10,665 nucleotides of DNA from an uncultured Clostridia bacterium (GTDB lineage: Bacteria; Bacillota; Clostridia; Oscillospirales; Oscillospiraceae), in the NCBI GenBank assembly GCA_947177005.1, contig CAMWSZ010000061.1, positions 1 to 10,665 on the forward strand. Direction: 5' to 3'. The first letter of the stretch is position 1; each line of letters begins with the position of its first letter. A program made the translations under genes and the position numbers. Of the stretch, positions 1 through 7,235 are shown in pieces. The notes below the pieces were generated by a model that saw only the letters and a program-made list of their open reading frames with translations, was not told the DNA's origin and made no database searches.

Positions 1-650
1 ATATGGCGGTTGGCTTAGGGAAGATGTTTGGGTTCAGCTTTTCGCAAAATTTCGATTATCCCTATATTTCCCGTTCCGTAGTGGAGTTCTGGAGGCGGTG
101 GCACATCTCATTGACCACTTGGTTCCGGGAGTATGTCTATATTCCGCTGGGCGGAAACCGTGTTTCCAAAGTCAAGTGGGTCCGGAATATTTTGATTGTA
201 TGGCTGCTGACCGGGATCTGGCACGGTGCAGGGTGGAATTTTCTTCTGTGGGGCCTGTATTACGCCATGTGGATGCTGGCGGAACGCCTTTTCCTGGGCA
301 AATGCCTGGAAAAACTGCCTTCGCCGCTGCGGCATATCTATACAATGGCGGTGGTGCTGATTGGCTGGGCCTTGTTTGCGGCAGAAAACGATTTTGCCGG
401 ATATCTGCGGACGCTTTTTGGCGGCGCTCCCCTGTACAGTGCCTTGGACGGATACAATTTCCGGAGTTATCTGCCGGTGCTGGTGATTTCAGCGGCCGGT
501 TCGACACCGCTGGCAAAAAATCTGTGGGAACGGCTGAGTGTACAGGTCCGTTCAGCGCTGACACCGGCGCTGGTGCTGGGAGCGCTGGTCCTGTGTACCG
601 CCTCGCTGGTGGACGCAAGCTATAATCCGTTTCTGTATTTTCGATTCTGA
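1..650 (+). CDS. MBOAT family O-acyltransferase, AlgI/DltB-like (5'-truncated by window edge)
   Basis: This is the C-terminal 215 residues of a membrane-bound O-acyltransferase. Such proteins pass acyl groups, usually acetyl, across the membrane to an extracytoplasmic polymer. Seen: the frame is open to the window edge, and the first ATG (position 3) lies inside the conserved AlgI-type stretch MAVGLGKMFGFSF, so the true start is upstream. The family signature follows, with WRRWHISLTTW and then YVYIPLGG (about residues 30-51 of the visible part), and the invariant histidine motif WHGAGWNFLLWG (His at about 74). Several hydrophobic segments follow (about 63-90, 112-126, 155-168, 187-205), consistent with a polytopic membrane protein. 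The gene ends 14 nt before a DHHW-family gene on the same strand, a frequent partner of MBOAT acyltransferases. Family assignment is firm. The substrate (exopolysaccharide, wall polymer or other glycan) cannot be read from the sequence. Confidence 0.93.
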   Translation, partial: MAVGLGKMFGFSFSQNFDYPYISRSVVEFWRRWHISLTTWFREYVYIPLGGNRVSKVKWVRNILIVWLLTGIWHGAGWNFLLWGLYYAMWMLAERLFLGKCLEKLPSPLRHIYTMAVVLIGWALFAAENDFAGYLRTLFGGAPLYSALDGYNFRSYLPVLVISAAGSTPLAKNLWERLSVQVRSALTPALVLGALVLCTASLVDASYNPFLYFRF

Positions 651-664
651 GAGGGGGGAGCGGT

Positions 665-1762
665 GTGACAAAGACGGCGCAGTATATTACTGCAATTCTG
701 TTTTGCGTATTTATTGCCGGATTCGGCGTCCTGCATATCCTGACGCCGGACCGGGAATTTTCACCGGTGGAAAACCGGAATCTTCATCAGCTGCCGGAGT
801 TTTCCTGGACCGCGCTGGTGGACGGAAGCTATACCGCCGGATTGGAGGACTATCTCTCCGACCAGTTCCCTTTGCGGGACAGTTGGATGGGATTGAAAAC
901 CCGGTATGAGTATCTGCTGGGGAAACGGGAGTTTCACGGCGTCTATCTGTGCGGAGATACACTGATCTCCAAGGTTTCAGACCAGAGCCGGGCAGATCAA
1001 AATTTGAAGTTTGTCCGTCTCCTGACCGAAAAAACAGATATCCCGGTATATTTTGGACTGATTCCCACCGCCGCTGAAATCTGGCGGGACAAGCTGCCGG
1101 AGGGAGCCTGTTCCTTTGACCAAAAGGCGTATCTTGAAAAGGCAGGGGAGTATGGCGGCAAATGGGTCGATATTGCCGGTGCGTTGGAACGGCACGCAGA
1201 GGAACCTGTTTTTTACCGTACCGACCACCACTGGACCAGTTTGGGCGCATATTACGGCTATACGGCGCTGATGGAGGCGCTGGGCGAAACGCCGGAACCG
1301 TTAGGAGAAGCAGAGTGTGTATCAAACGATTTTCTGGGGACGCTGTATTCCACCTCCGGCGTACACTGGATTCGTCCGGACTGCATCCAGAGGTATGTGG
1401 ATGGAGAAGGAATTTCCGTAGAAAATGTGTATGGGAATGAGCTGCATGGCTTATATGTTGACGGCTTTTTGAACGAAAAGGACAAATACGCCTCATTTTT
1501 AGGCGGCAATGCGCCGCTGTATATCGTCCGGAACGGGAACGCCGCGTCCGGGAAAAAACTGCTGGTCGTGCGGGACAGCTACAGCGACAGTTTAGCGCCG
1601 TTTCTGAGTCAGGAATTTTCGGAGATTCATCTGCTGGACCTGCGGTATAACCGGACATCAGCGGCGCGGTACGCAGAGGAAAACGGAATGGACCTGATTT
1701 TTGTCTGCTACAGCGTGGAGAACTTTATCAAGGATATTGACGCCGTTTTTCTGGGACAATAA
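665..1762 (+). CDS. DHHW family protein (AlgJ/AlgX-like, SGNH-hydrolase-like), probable polysaccharide O-acetylation partner
   Basis: A 365-residue protein with one N-terminal hydrophobic segment (about residues 7-26), probably a signal anchor that places the rest outside the cytoplasm. The name-giving motif is clear: TDHHWTSLGAYYGY, with DHHW at residues 187-190. A second conserved block near the C-terminus, VVRDSYSDSLAPFL (about 301-314), supplies the candidate nucleophile serine. This is the layout of AlgJ/AlgX-type proteins, which work with an MBOAT transporter to O-acetylate exported glycans. The early block SPVENRNLHQLPEFSW (33-48) is also typical. The start is GTG at 665, chosen because the purine-rich AGGGGGGAG (652-660) lies just upstream and translation then begins directly before the anchor. 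It follows the MBOAT gene by 14 nt and ends at a strong terminator, so the two probably form the end of one operon. Biochemical activity is inferred from family and context only. Confidence 0.9.
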   Translation: MTKTAQYITAILFCVFIAGFGVLHILTPDREFSPVENRNLHQLPEFSWTALVDGSYTAGLEDYLSDQFPLRDSWMGLKTRYEYLLGKREFHGVYLCGDTLISKVSDQSRADQNLKFVRLLTEKTDIPVYFGLIPTAAEIWRDKLPEGACSFDQKAYLEKAGEYGGKWVDIAGALERHAEEPVFYRTDHHWTSLGAYYGYTALMEALGETPEPLGEAECVSNDFLGTLYSTSGVHWIRPDCIQRYVDGEGISVENVYGNELHGLYVDGFLNEKDKYASFLGGNAPLYIVRNGNAASGKKLLVVRDSYSDSLAPFLSQEFSEIHLLDLRYNRTSAARYAEENGMDLIFVCYSVENFIKDIDAVFLGQ

Positions 1763-1770
1763 GCAGAGAA

Positions 1771-1809
1771 GGGCCGCATGAAACAGTCCGTTCCATGCGG
1801 CCTTTTCGT
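1771..1809. terminator. Rho-independent terminator, probably bidirectional, between convergent genes
   Basis: A perfect 9-bp stem, GGCCGCATG (1772-1780) with CATGCGGCC (1794-1802), is followed by TTTTCGTTT (1803-1809). The 13-nt loop can form three further pairs after one mismatch (AAC 1782-1784 with GTT 1790-1792). It begins 9 nt after the DHHW stop codon. The stop codon of the minus-strand HAD gene (1810-1812) lies directly against the T tract, so the same hairpin can end that transcript too, although the A-rich side (AGAGAA, 1765-1770) makes a weaker U tract in that direction. Confidence 0.9.
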
Positions 1810-2433
1810 TTACAGCAGCTCTCCGAAATTTGTGATATACTGATCGCAGAACTCCCGCATATCCGCCTCCTCGCCGGGAAAAACCCGGTCCTGTACGCCG
1901 ACAACCGTCATGCCTGCCGCTTTGGCGCCCTTGCAGGCGCTGAGGGAATCGTCGAAGAGAACGCAGTCCTTGGGAGATACGTCCAGCAGAGCGGCGGCTT
2001 GCCGGAAAACTTCAGGGGATTTTTTGTCCATGCCAAACTCCTGTGCGTAGATGATTTTTTCAAAGTAGGGATGTAACTGGTGGCGGTCCAGCGCGGCCAG
2101 ACAGTGCTCCGGGACGCAGGAGGTAAAAATAGCCATACGGTGTCCAGCGGCGCGGCAGCGGTCCAGGTACTCCCGGACGTGGGGCTTTAATGGGACATTC
2201 TGATAAGCGTCCTTGGCCAGCTCCATCCACTCCGCGATGATCTCCTCACAGCTTTCCTCTAAATGCAGGTACTCTTTTGTGAAAACCGCGCAGTTTTGCA
2301 GGATTGTATGGGCTACGCCCGCATAGTATTCTTGTGTATAGGGTGCGCTGCGGCGGCTGAGAAAGGTTTTGTCTACCTCCAGCCAGATGCCGTTGGAGTC
2401 AATGAGAGTGCCGTCCAGATCAAATATGAGCAT
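1810..2433 (-). CDS. HAD superfamily hydrolase, subfamily IA (phosphatase/phosphoglucomutase-like)
   Basis: A 207-residue haloacid-dehalogenase-fold enzyme, predicted cytosolic and Mg2+-dependent, of the size and cap type (helical C1 cap, about residues 15-85) of subfamily IA phosphatases such as PGP/PpaX/beta-phosphoglucomutase relatives. Motif I is FDLDGTLIDS, with nucleophile Asp5 and acid-base Asp7. Motif II is IFTS (Thr104/Ser105). Motif III is the lysine of DKKSPEVF (137-138). Motif IV is LFDDS (Asp161/Asp162). All catalytic positions are present, so the enzyme looks intact. The ATG at 2433 has a near-perfect Shine-Dalgarno (complement of 2442-2449, reading AAGGAGGT) 8 nt upstream. It is a single gene, transcribed divergently from smc and convergent with the DHHW gene. 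The substrate cannot be told from sequence, and the neighbours do not suggest one. Confidence 0.92.
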   Translation of the reverse strand: MLIFDLDGTLIDSNGIWLEVDKTFLSRRSAPYTQEYYAGVAHTILQNCAVFTKEYLHLEESCEEIIAEWMELAKDAYQNVPLKPHVREYLDRCRAAGHRMAIFTSCVPEHCLAALDRHQLHPYFEKIIYAQEFGMDKKSPEVFRQAAALLDVSPKDCVLFDDSLSACKGAKAAGMTVVGVQDRVFPGEEADMREFCDQYITNFGELL

Positions 2434-2491
2434 GGGAGACTACCTCCTTATTTTTTCGAGGGGGAACGGCCGTGCAGGCTTGTCAGATGGC

Positions 2492-2520
2492 ATTATAACA
2501 GGACGGACGTTTTTGTTCAA
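2492..2520 (-). promoter_or_regulatory. Sigma-A promoter for the HAD hydrolase gene
   Basis: Read on the minus strand, the -35 is TTGAAC (2515-2520). A 17-bp spacer (2498-2514) leads to a perfect TATAAT -10 (2492-2497) preceded by TGT, giving an extended -10. Transcription should begin near 2485, leaving a leader of about 50 nt before the ATG at 2433. Confidence 0.75.
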
Positions 2521-2585
2521 GTGTCATTTTATCAGAATCGTGGAAAACCCCTTCGCGCAGGCGCAAAATGTTCACAAAATCACGC

Positions 2586-2614
2586 TTGTCAAGGTTTGCT
2601 GATTCTGCTATAAT
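2586..2614 (+). promoter_or_regulatory. Sigma-A promoter for smc and the downstream operon
   Basis: The -35 is TTGTCA (2586-2591), the spacer is 17 bp (2592-2608), and the -10 is a perfect TATAAT (2609-2614) with TGC in front (extended -10). The predicted transcription start is near 2621, giving a leader of about 40 nt to the smc ATG at 2662. It is arranged back-to-back with the HAD promoter, and the two -35 elements are about 65 bp apart. Confidence 0.8.
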
Positions 2615-2661
2615 AAGCCAGTTAAAGACAAAAAGGTATGTTTTCAGGCAAGGAGTGCAGA

Positions 2662-5600
2662 ATGTACTTAAAGGCATTGGAGATTCAGGGCTTCAAGTCC
2701 TTCCCGGATAAAACCGTTCTGGATTTTGGAGAGGATATCACGGCCATTGTCGGTCCCAACGGGTCCGGGAAATCCAATATTTCTGACGCAATCAGCTGGG
2801 TGATGGGGGAGCAGTCCGCCAGAAGCCTGCGGGGAAATAAAATGGAGGACGTCATCTTCGGCGGTACGGCTAAACGGAATCCTGTGGGGTTTGCACAGGT
2901 ATCGCTGGTACTGGACAACAGCGCAAAGATCTTCCCGGACGTGGACAGCAGCGAGGTCATGGTCACGCGCCGCTACTATCGGAGCGGTGAGAGTGAATAC
3001 TATATCAATAAGCAGTCGGTCCGCTTGAGGGATATCAACGAGTTGTTCATGGATACCGGTCTGGGCCGGGAGGGCTACTCCATGATCGGGCAGGGGCGGA
3101 TTGACGAGATTCTGTCGATCCGCAGCGCCGACCGCCGGGAGATCTTTGAGGAGGCCGCGGGCATCTCGAAATTCCGCCACCGGAAGGAGGAGGCCGAACG
3201 CAGGCTCCAGCGTACAGAGGAGAATCTGGTGCGTATCAATGATAAGATCAGTGAGCTGGAATTGCAGGTGGTCCCGCTGCGGGAGCAGGCCGAGACGGCA
3301 AAAAAATATCTGCGCCTGCGGGATGAACTGCGTATTTTGGAGATCTCTGTCTGGATGGAGCGCCTTGGAGAAATCAAGACGCTGAAAAGCAAATTGCAGG
3401 CGGATTTTTCCGCCGCAAAAACCCGGCAGGAGGAAGCGCAGAAGCAGTTGGACGCACTCTATGAGGAAAACGAGGAATTTTCCCGAAAAATGCAGGAAAA
3501 CGATACGGAACAGGAACGGGTACGGCAGGAAGCAGGGGCGTTTGAATTGCAGGCAAAGGACGAGGAAAACGCCGCCGCGCTGCTGCGGACTGAGATACAG
3601 CATAAGCGGGAATCCATTGGAGAAATCAACGAGGAGCTGACCCGTCAGGAGGGCCGGAGCAGAAACACACAGGAAGAAATCGAGAATCAAAAGGGGAAAT
3701 TATCGGAGCTGGAGGAACAGACCGCCGGTCTGGAACGGGAACTGGATGAGCTGCGGGTGAAGGCGGAAAAGGCCGCCGCCAGCGTCGGGAGTGCAGAGGA
3801 TGAGGTCCGGGCCCTCCAGGCGAAGGAGGCGCTGGCCGCCGACGCCGCCGCAAAGGGCCGGGAACGGCTGTCCGCGCTGAGCGCAGGCATGGAACAAATG
3901 GAGGAGCGGCAGAGGACCGTACAGAAGGAGCTGGAGACCGCCGGTACACAGCTGGGAGCCGTACAGCGGGATGTGAAGGCCGCCCGCCGCGCCTTAGAAG
4001 ACGCGGAGGAGGAGGCCAACGCCGCCGCGAATATGATCCGGGGACACCAGCTGCGAATGGAGGGACGTGAAAAACGGGAGAAGGCCGCGGCAGACGCAAA
4101 ACTTCAGTTAACAATGGAACTGAATAACCTGGATTCCCGTATCCGTCTGCTGACGGAAATGGAAAAGGAATATGAGGGATTCAGCAAGGCTGTACGGGAG
4201 GTCATGCGGGCCGCGCAGAGAAATACGCTGCGGGGCATCCACGGACCAGTGGCCGGACTGATGAAAACAGACGCAAAGTATGCGGTTGCTATTGAGACGG
4301 CGTTGGGGGCCGGGATGCAGAATATCGTCGTGGACCGTGAGGAGGACGCAAAAGGCGCCATTCAGTACCTCAAGCAGCGTGACGGCGGACGGGCCACCTT
4401 TTTGCCGCTGACCGCCATGCGGGGCGGCGAGTTGCAGGAAAAGGGTGTTGAGAAGGAATTTGGATTTGTGGGGATCGCAAGCAGGCTGATTACCTACGCA
4501 CCTGGTTATAATAACGTGTTCCGGAATCTGTTGGGATACACGGTCGTAATGGAGGATCTGGACTGCGGAATCGCTGTGGCGAGAAAATACGGAAACCGGT
4601 TCCGGATCGTTACGCTGGACGGTCAGGTCATCAACCGCGGCGGTTCCATGACAGGCGGCAGCGTGTCAAAGAGCGCGGGGATGCTGTCCCGGGCCAGCGA
4701 GCTGGACGCCTTGAAGGGAAAAAAGAAAGAGTTCTCTGCAAGATTGTCCCAGGCGCAGCGGGAGTATGACGAGGCCGTGAGAGACCTGAGGGTCGCGCAG
4801 TATGAGTTGCAGGCCGCTGAGGGACAGAAGCGAATCGCAGAGGATGCTGTGCTGCGCCTGCGGGGCGAGGTAAAACAGCATGAGGCCCTGCTGGACGGCG
4901 CAAAATCCGGTGCGGAAAATCTGGCGGGTGAACGGGACGCCCTTGCGGAACGGATTGAGGACCAGCGGAAGCAGCAGAAAACAGTGCGGCTGGAGACCGA
5001 GAAAAAGGAACGGGAAGCGGCGGAAATCCGGAGGGCTGTGGGAGAAAAAATGGCCGGTCAGACGGATTTGCAGGCGTATTCCAACCGGTTGAGCGAGGAG
5101 ATGTTTCAGCGGAAGGAGGCGCTGGCCGGCCGGCGCGCCGAACGAACCGCCGCTTTGGACAGCCTCAGCCGTCTGGAACAGACCGCCAGGGATCTGGAGG
5201 GAGACCGTAAACAGCGCCGGCAGCGGATTGCAGAGTACAGAGACGCGATTGAGACGGCGGAACAGGAAATCGGTCAAAAGACCGGAGAGGCGGCGTCGCT
5301 GCGTCTGCGGGCGCAGGGGTGTCAGGAACGGCTGAGAGCCTTGCAGGACGCAAAGCTGCGTTTGGAACAGGAACGGACCGCAATGGGGCAGCGCCTGAAG
5401 GACTGTAACGACGCCGTGCTGGACGCGGAACGGGAGGCCGGAAGGTTGGAGCAGAAGCTGAACACCGGCGATATGGAAGAAAAACAGATTCTGGATAAAT
5501 TGTGGGAGAGCTATGAACTGAGCCATTCCGCCGCAATGGAGCAGCGGATTGAGCTGGAATCCACCGCAAAGGCCAACCGCCGTATCGGCGAGCTGAAACG

Positions 5601-6234
5601 GGAGATTAACGGCCTGGGCACTGTGAACGTGGGCGCGATTGAACAGTTTAAGGTGGTCAACGAGCGGTATACCTATCTGACCGGACAGCGGGATGACGTG
5701 GAACAGGCTAAGACGGAATTGAAAGGCATCATAGACGGTATTACCCGGGAAATGACGGCGATTTTCGCGGAGCAGTTCCAGATGATTAACACGGCGTTTC
5801 AGGAGACGTTTCTGCATCTGTTCGGCGGCGGACAGGCGTCGCTGGAGCTGGAGGACCTGGACGATATCCTCAACTGCGGGATCGAAATCAAGGTGCAGCC
5901 GCCGGGAAAAACGCTGAAAACATTGTCTCTGTTGTCGGGCGGCGAGAAGGCGTTCGTGGCAATTGCCCTGTATTTTGCCATCCTGAAGGTGCATCCGACG
6001 CCCTTCTGCGTTATGGATGAGATTGAGGCCGCCTTGGATGAGGCGAACGTGGTGCGCGTGGCACGGTATATGCGGTCTATCTCAGATAAGACCCAGTTTA
6101 TCGTGATTACCCACCGGCGCGGTACAATGGAGGAGGCCGATATTCTGTACGGTGTGACGATGCAGGAGAAGGGCGTGAGCAAAATGCTCCGGATCAATAT
6201 GAACGATGTGGCTGAGGAACTGAATATTCCGTAA
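2662..6234 (+). CDS. smc: Chromosome segregation/condensation ATPase SMC
   Basis: SMC is the long coiled-coil ATPase that, with ScpA and ScpB, organises and separates replicated chromosomes. The protein is 1190 residues, matching the usual bacterial length of about 1186. Order of parts: N-terminal head with MYLKALEIQGFKSF and Walker A GPNGSGKS (31-38); Q-loop at MIGQGRIDEIL (Gln144); ascending coiled coil (about 170-505) rich in Glu/Lys/Arg/Gln; hinge (about 520-675) ending in the glycine motif GGSMTGGS (660-667); descending coiled coil (about 680-970); C-terminal head with LGTVNVGAIEQF (about 985-996), ABC signature LSGGE (1091-1095), and Walker B VMDEIEAALD with Asp1119 and catalytic Glu1120. 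All ATPase motifs are intact. The ATG at 2662 is chosen over the in-frame ATG at 2638 because AAGGAG sits 6 nt before it and the protein then starts at the conserved MYLK. Unlike Bacillus, where rnc precedes smc, a divergent HAD gene lies upstream. scpA and scpB are not in the window. Confidence 0.98.
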   Translation: MYLKALEIQGFKSFPDKTVLDFGEDITAIVGPNGSGKSNISDAISWVMGEQSARSLRGNKMEDVIFGGTAKRNPVGFAQVSLVLDNSAKIFPDVDSSEVMVTRRYYRSGESEYYINKQSVRLRDINELFMDTGLGREGYSMIGQGRIDEILSIRSADRREIFEEAAGISKFRHRKEEAERRLQRTEENLVRINDKISELELQVVPLREQAETAKKYLRLRDELRILEISVWMERLGEIKTLKSKLQADFSAAKTRQEEAQKQLDALYEENEEFSRKMQENDTEQERVRQEAGAFELQAKDEENAAALLRTEIQHKRESIGEINEELTRQEGRSRNTQEEIENQKGKLSELEEQTAGLERELDELRVKAEKAAASVGSAEDEVRALQAKEALAADAAAKGRERLSALSAGMEQMEERQRTVQKELETAGTQLGAVQRDVKAARRALEDAEEEANAAANMIRGHQLRMEGREKREKAAADAKLQLTMELNNLDSRIRLLTEMEKEYEGFSKAVREVMRAAQRNTLRGIHGPVAGLMKTDAKYAVAIETALGAGMQNIVVDREEDAKGAIQYLKQRDGGRATFLPLTAMRGGELQEKGVEKEFGFVGIASRLITYAPGYNNVFRNLLGYTVVMEDLDCGIAVARKYGNRFRIVTLDGQVINRGGSMTGGSVSKSAGMLSRASELDALKGKKKEFSARLSQAQREYDEAVRDLRVAQYELQAAEGQKRIAEDAVLRLRGEVKQHEALLDGAKSGAENLAGERDALAERIEDQRKQQKTVRLETEKKEREAAEIRRAVGEKMAGQTDLQAYSNRLSEEMFQRKEALAGRRAERTAALDSLSRLEQTARDLEGDRKQRRQRIAEYRDAIETAEQEIGQKTGEAASLRLRAQGCQERLRALQDAKLRLEQERTAMGQRLKDCNDAVLDAEREAGRLEQKLNTGDMEEKQILDKLWESYELSHSAAMEQRIELESTAKANRRIGELKREINGLGTVNVGAIEQFKVVNERYTYLTGQRDDVEQAKTELKGIIDGITREMTAIFAEQFQMINTAFQETFLHLFGGGQASLELEDLDDILNCGIEIKVQPPGKTLKTLSLLSGGEKAFVAIALYFAILKVHPTPFCVMDEIEAALDEANVVRVARYMRSISDKTQFIVITHRRGTMEEADILYGVTMQEKGVSKMLRINMNDVAEELNIP

Positions 6235-6237
6235 AAG

Positions 6238-6289
6238 TATGGTCCGTGTCCAAAGGATGAAAGCGTTGCCAAGTGGACAGGATACCATA
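6238..6289 (+). repeat. Imperfect inverted repeat / potential RNA stem after smc
   Basis: TATGGT (6238-6243) pairs with ACCATA (6284-6289), CC (6244-6245) with GG (6280-6281), and TGTCCA (6247-6252) with TGGACA (6274-6279). This gives 14 base pairs interrupted only by a one-base and a two-base bulge around a 21-nt loop. No T tract follows directly (the next bases are ATAAATATG), so it does not look like an ordinary intrinsic terminator. It begins 4 nt after the smc stop codon. It may protect the smc mRNA end, be part of a structured leader for ftsY, or act as a DNA operator. Confidence 0.5.
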
Positions 6290-6293
6290 ATAA
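6266..6293 (+). promoter_or_regulatory. Weak candidate internal promoter for ftsY
   Basis: TTGCCA (6266-6271) could be a -35 with TAATAA (6288-6293) as -10 at a 16-bp spacing, within an A/T-rich stretch unlike the surrounding coding DNA. It would start transcription near 6300, just before the 6308-6328 hairpin. It is much weaker than the smc promoter, and simple read-through from smc is the alternative. Confidence 0.3.
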
Positions 6294-6302
6294 ATATGTA
6301 TT

Positions 6303-6337
6303 TTCCCTTGCGTCCCGGGGAGACGCAAAGAAAGGAA
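6303..6337 (+). promoter_or_regulatory. ftsY leader hairpin overlapping the ribosome binding site
   Basis: A perfect 7-bp stem, TTGCGTC (6308-6314) with GACGCAA (6322-6328), closes a 7-nt loop (CCGGGGA). A second helix outside it can pair TTCC (6303-6306) with GGAA (6334-6337), which is the core of the ftsY Shine-Dalgarno AAAGGAA (6331-6337, 6 nt before the ATG at 6344). This arrangement could lower or regulate ftsY translation. The inner stem is plain in the sequence; the Shine-Dalgarno pairing and any regulation are inference. Confidence 0.5.
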
Positions 6338-6343
6338 CGGATT

Positions 6344-7222
6344 ATGGGCTTTTGGCAGAAATTAAAGAAACTCTATATGGGCGACGTCTTTGGCGCCGCC
6401 ATCAGCGAGGCGGACGAGGCGTTTTTCGACGATCTGGAGGAGATGCTGATTCTGGCCGACGTGGGGCTCCAGACCTCTATGGACGCCGTGAAGGAGCTGC
6501 GGCAGATCATGATTGAAGACAAAATTTCCGGACAGGAGCCGGTCAAGGAGTGTCTGCGCGGAATCCTCGCGGAAAAGCTGAACGTGGGGGAGACGGCGCT
6601 GGATCTGAGCACAAAACCGTCGGTCGTGCTGATGATCGGCGTCAACGGTGTGGGGAAAACCACCTCCATTGGGAAGCTGGCCAACAGCCTGCGGCTCCAG
6701 GGAAAACGGGTCCTGCTGTGCGCCGGGGATACGTTCCGCGCGGCGGCGGCGGACCAGCTGGAGATCTGGTCCAACCGGGCGCGGTGTGAGATCGTGCGGC
6801 AGAAGGAGGGCGCCGACCCGGGCGCGGTGCTGTACGACGCCCTCCAGGCGGCCCGGGCCAGAGGCGTGGATGTGGTCATCTGTGATACCGCCGGGCGTCT
6901 GCACAACAAGGCGCATCTCATGGCGGAGCTGGCCAAGCTGAAACGCATTATCGACCGGGAAATGCCGGACGCCGCCGTGGAGACGCTGCTGGTGCTGGAC
7001 GCCACAACGGGTCAAAACGGCCTCATTCAGGCCAAGCAGTTCAAGGAAACCACCGGCTGTACGGGAATCGTGCTGACAAAGCTGGACGGTACGGCCAAAG
7101 GCGGTATCGTGATTGCCATTGCACAGGAATTGCAGGTGCCGGTGAAGTTTGTGGGACTGGGCGAGGATATCAAGGACCTTCAGTCCTTCGACGCACGGGA
7201 GTATGTGAACGCCCTGATTTGA
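6344..7222 (+). CDS. ftsY: Signal recognition particle receptor FtsY
   Basis: FtsY is the membrane-associated SRP receptor GTPase that pairs with Ffh to deliver ribosomes making membrane proteins to the translocon. The protein is 292 residues, a minimal form with almost no acidic A domain ahead of the NG core (Bacillus FtsY is somewhat longer, E. coli FtsY much longer). Seen: an N-terminal basic, aromatic helix, MGFWQKLKKLYMG, likely to touch the membrane; N domain about 20-90; G1 GVNGVGKTT (99-107); G2 DTFRAAA (129-135); G3 DTAGR (181-185); G4 TKLD (245-248) followed by GTAKGG; and GLGED (271-275) followed by the C-terminal LQSFDAREYV. All GTPase motifs are intact. The ATG at 6344 is preferred over the in-frame ATG at 6239 because it has AAAGGAA 6 nt upstream and begins at the family-like MGFWQKLKK, whereas the extra 35 residues resemble nothing and overlap the intergenic stems. 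It follows smc as in Bacillus. Confidence 0.97.
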   Translation: MGFWQKLKKLYMGDVFGAAISEADEAFFDDLEEMLILADVGLQTSMDAVKELRQIMIEDKISGQEPVKECLRGILAEKLNVGETALDLSTKPSVVLMIGVNGVGKTTSIGKLANSLRLQGKRVLLCAGDTFRAAAADQLEIWSNRARCEIVRQKEGADPGAVLYDALQAARARGVDVVICDTAGRLHNKAHLMAELAKLKRIIDREMPDAAVETLLVLDATTGQNGLIQAKQFKETTGCTGIVLTKLDGTAKGGIVIAIAQELQVPVKFVGLGEDIKDLQSFDAREYVNALI

Positions 7223-7235
7223 GAGGATAGAAAAC

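Larger units (their letters stand above)
2434..2661. other. Divergent intergenic region
   Basis: This 228-bp stretch contains no supportable gene. It holds two back-to-back promoters and the two leaders. The smc ribosome binding site AAGGAG (2650-2655, 6 nt from the ATG at 2662) lies at its right end. The about 65 bp between the two -35 elements (2521-2585) could hold an operator, but I see no convincing inverted repeat there. Confidence 0.7.

Noticed and set aside
98..625. Overlapping plus-strand open frame inside the MBOAT gene
   Set aside because: It is a shifted-frame shadow of a clearly conserved membrane acyltransferase, with no start signal or motifs.
2638..2661. Upstream in-frame ATG for smc adding eight residues
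   Set aside because: Only about 2 nt separate it from the purine run before it, while the ATG at 2662 has AAGGAG at ideal spacing and begins at the conserved MYLKALEIQGFKSF.
2668..3690. Long minus-strand open frame opposite the start of smc (also 4666-5994)
   Set aside because: It lies wholly opposite a certain SMC coding frame, has no ribosome binding site or recognisable motif, and reads as low-complexity Leu/Gln/Phe, as expected of the complement of coiled-coil codons.
3150..5560. Repeats or low-complexity tandem units within smc
   Set aside because: The Glu/Lys/Arg/Gln-rich heptad pattern is the normal SMC coiled coil; I see no exact tandem DNA repeat.
6238..6304. Intrinsic terminator after smc
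   Set aside because: The stem is interrupted, the loop is long, and the bases right after it are ATAAATATG rather than a T tract.
6239..6343. Upstream in-frame ATG for ftsY adding 35 residues
   Set aside because: There is no ribosome binding site, it starts 4 nt after the smc stop inside a potential stem, and the extra residues do not resemble an FtsY A domain. The ATG at 6344 fits the family and has AAAGGAA.
6235..6343. SRP RNA (4.5S/scRNA) gene next to ftsY
   Set aside because: The gap is near the right length and next to a suggestive gene, but the conserved SRP apical loop with its GGAA tetraloop and GCAG-type internal loop is absent.
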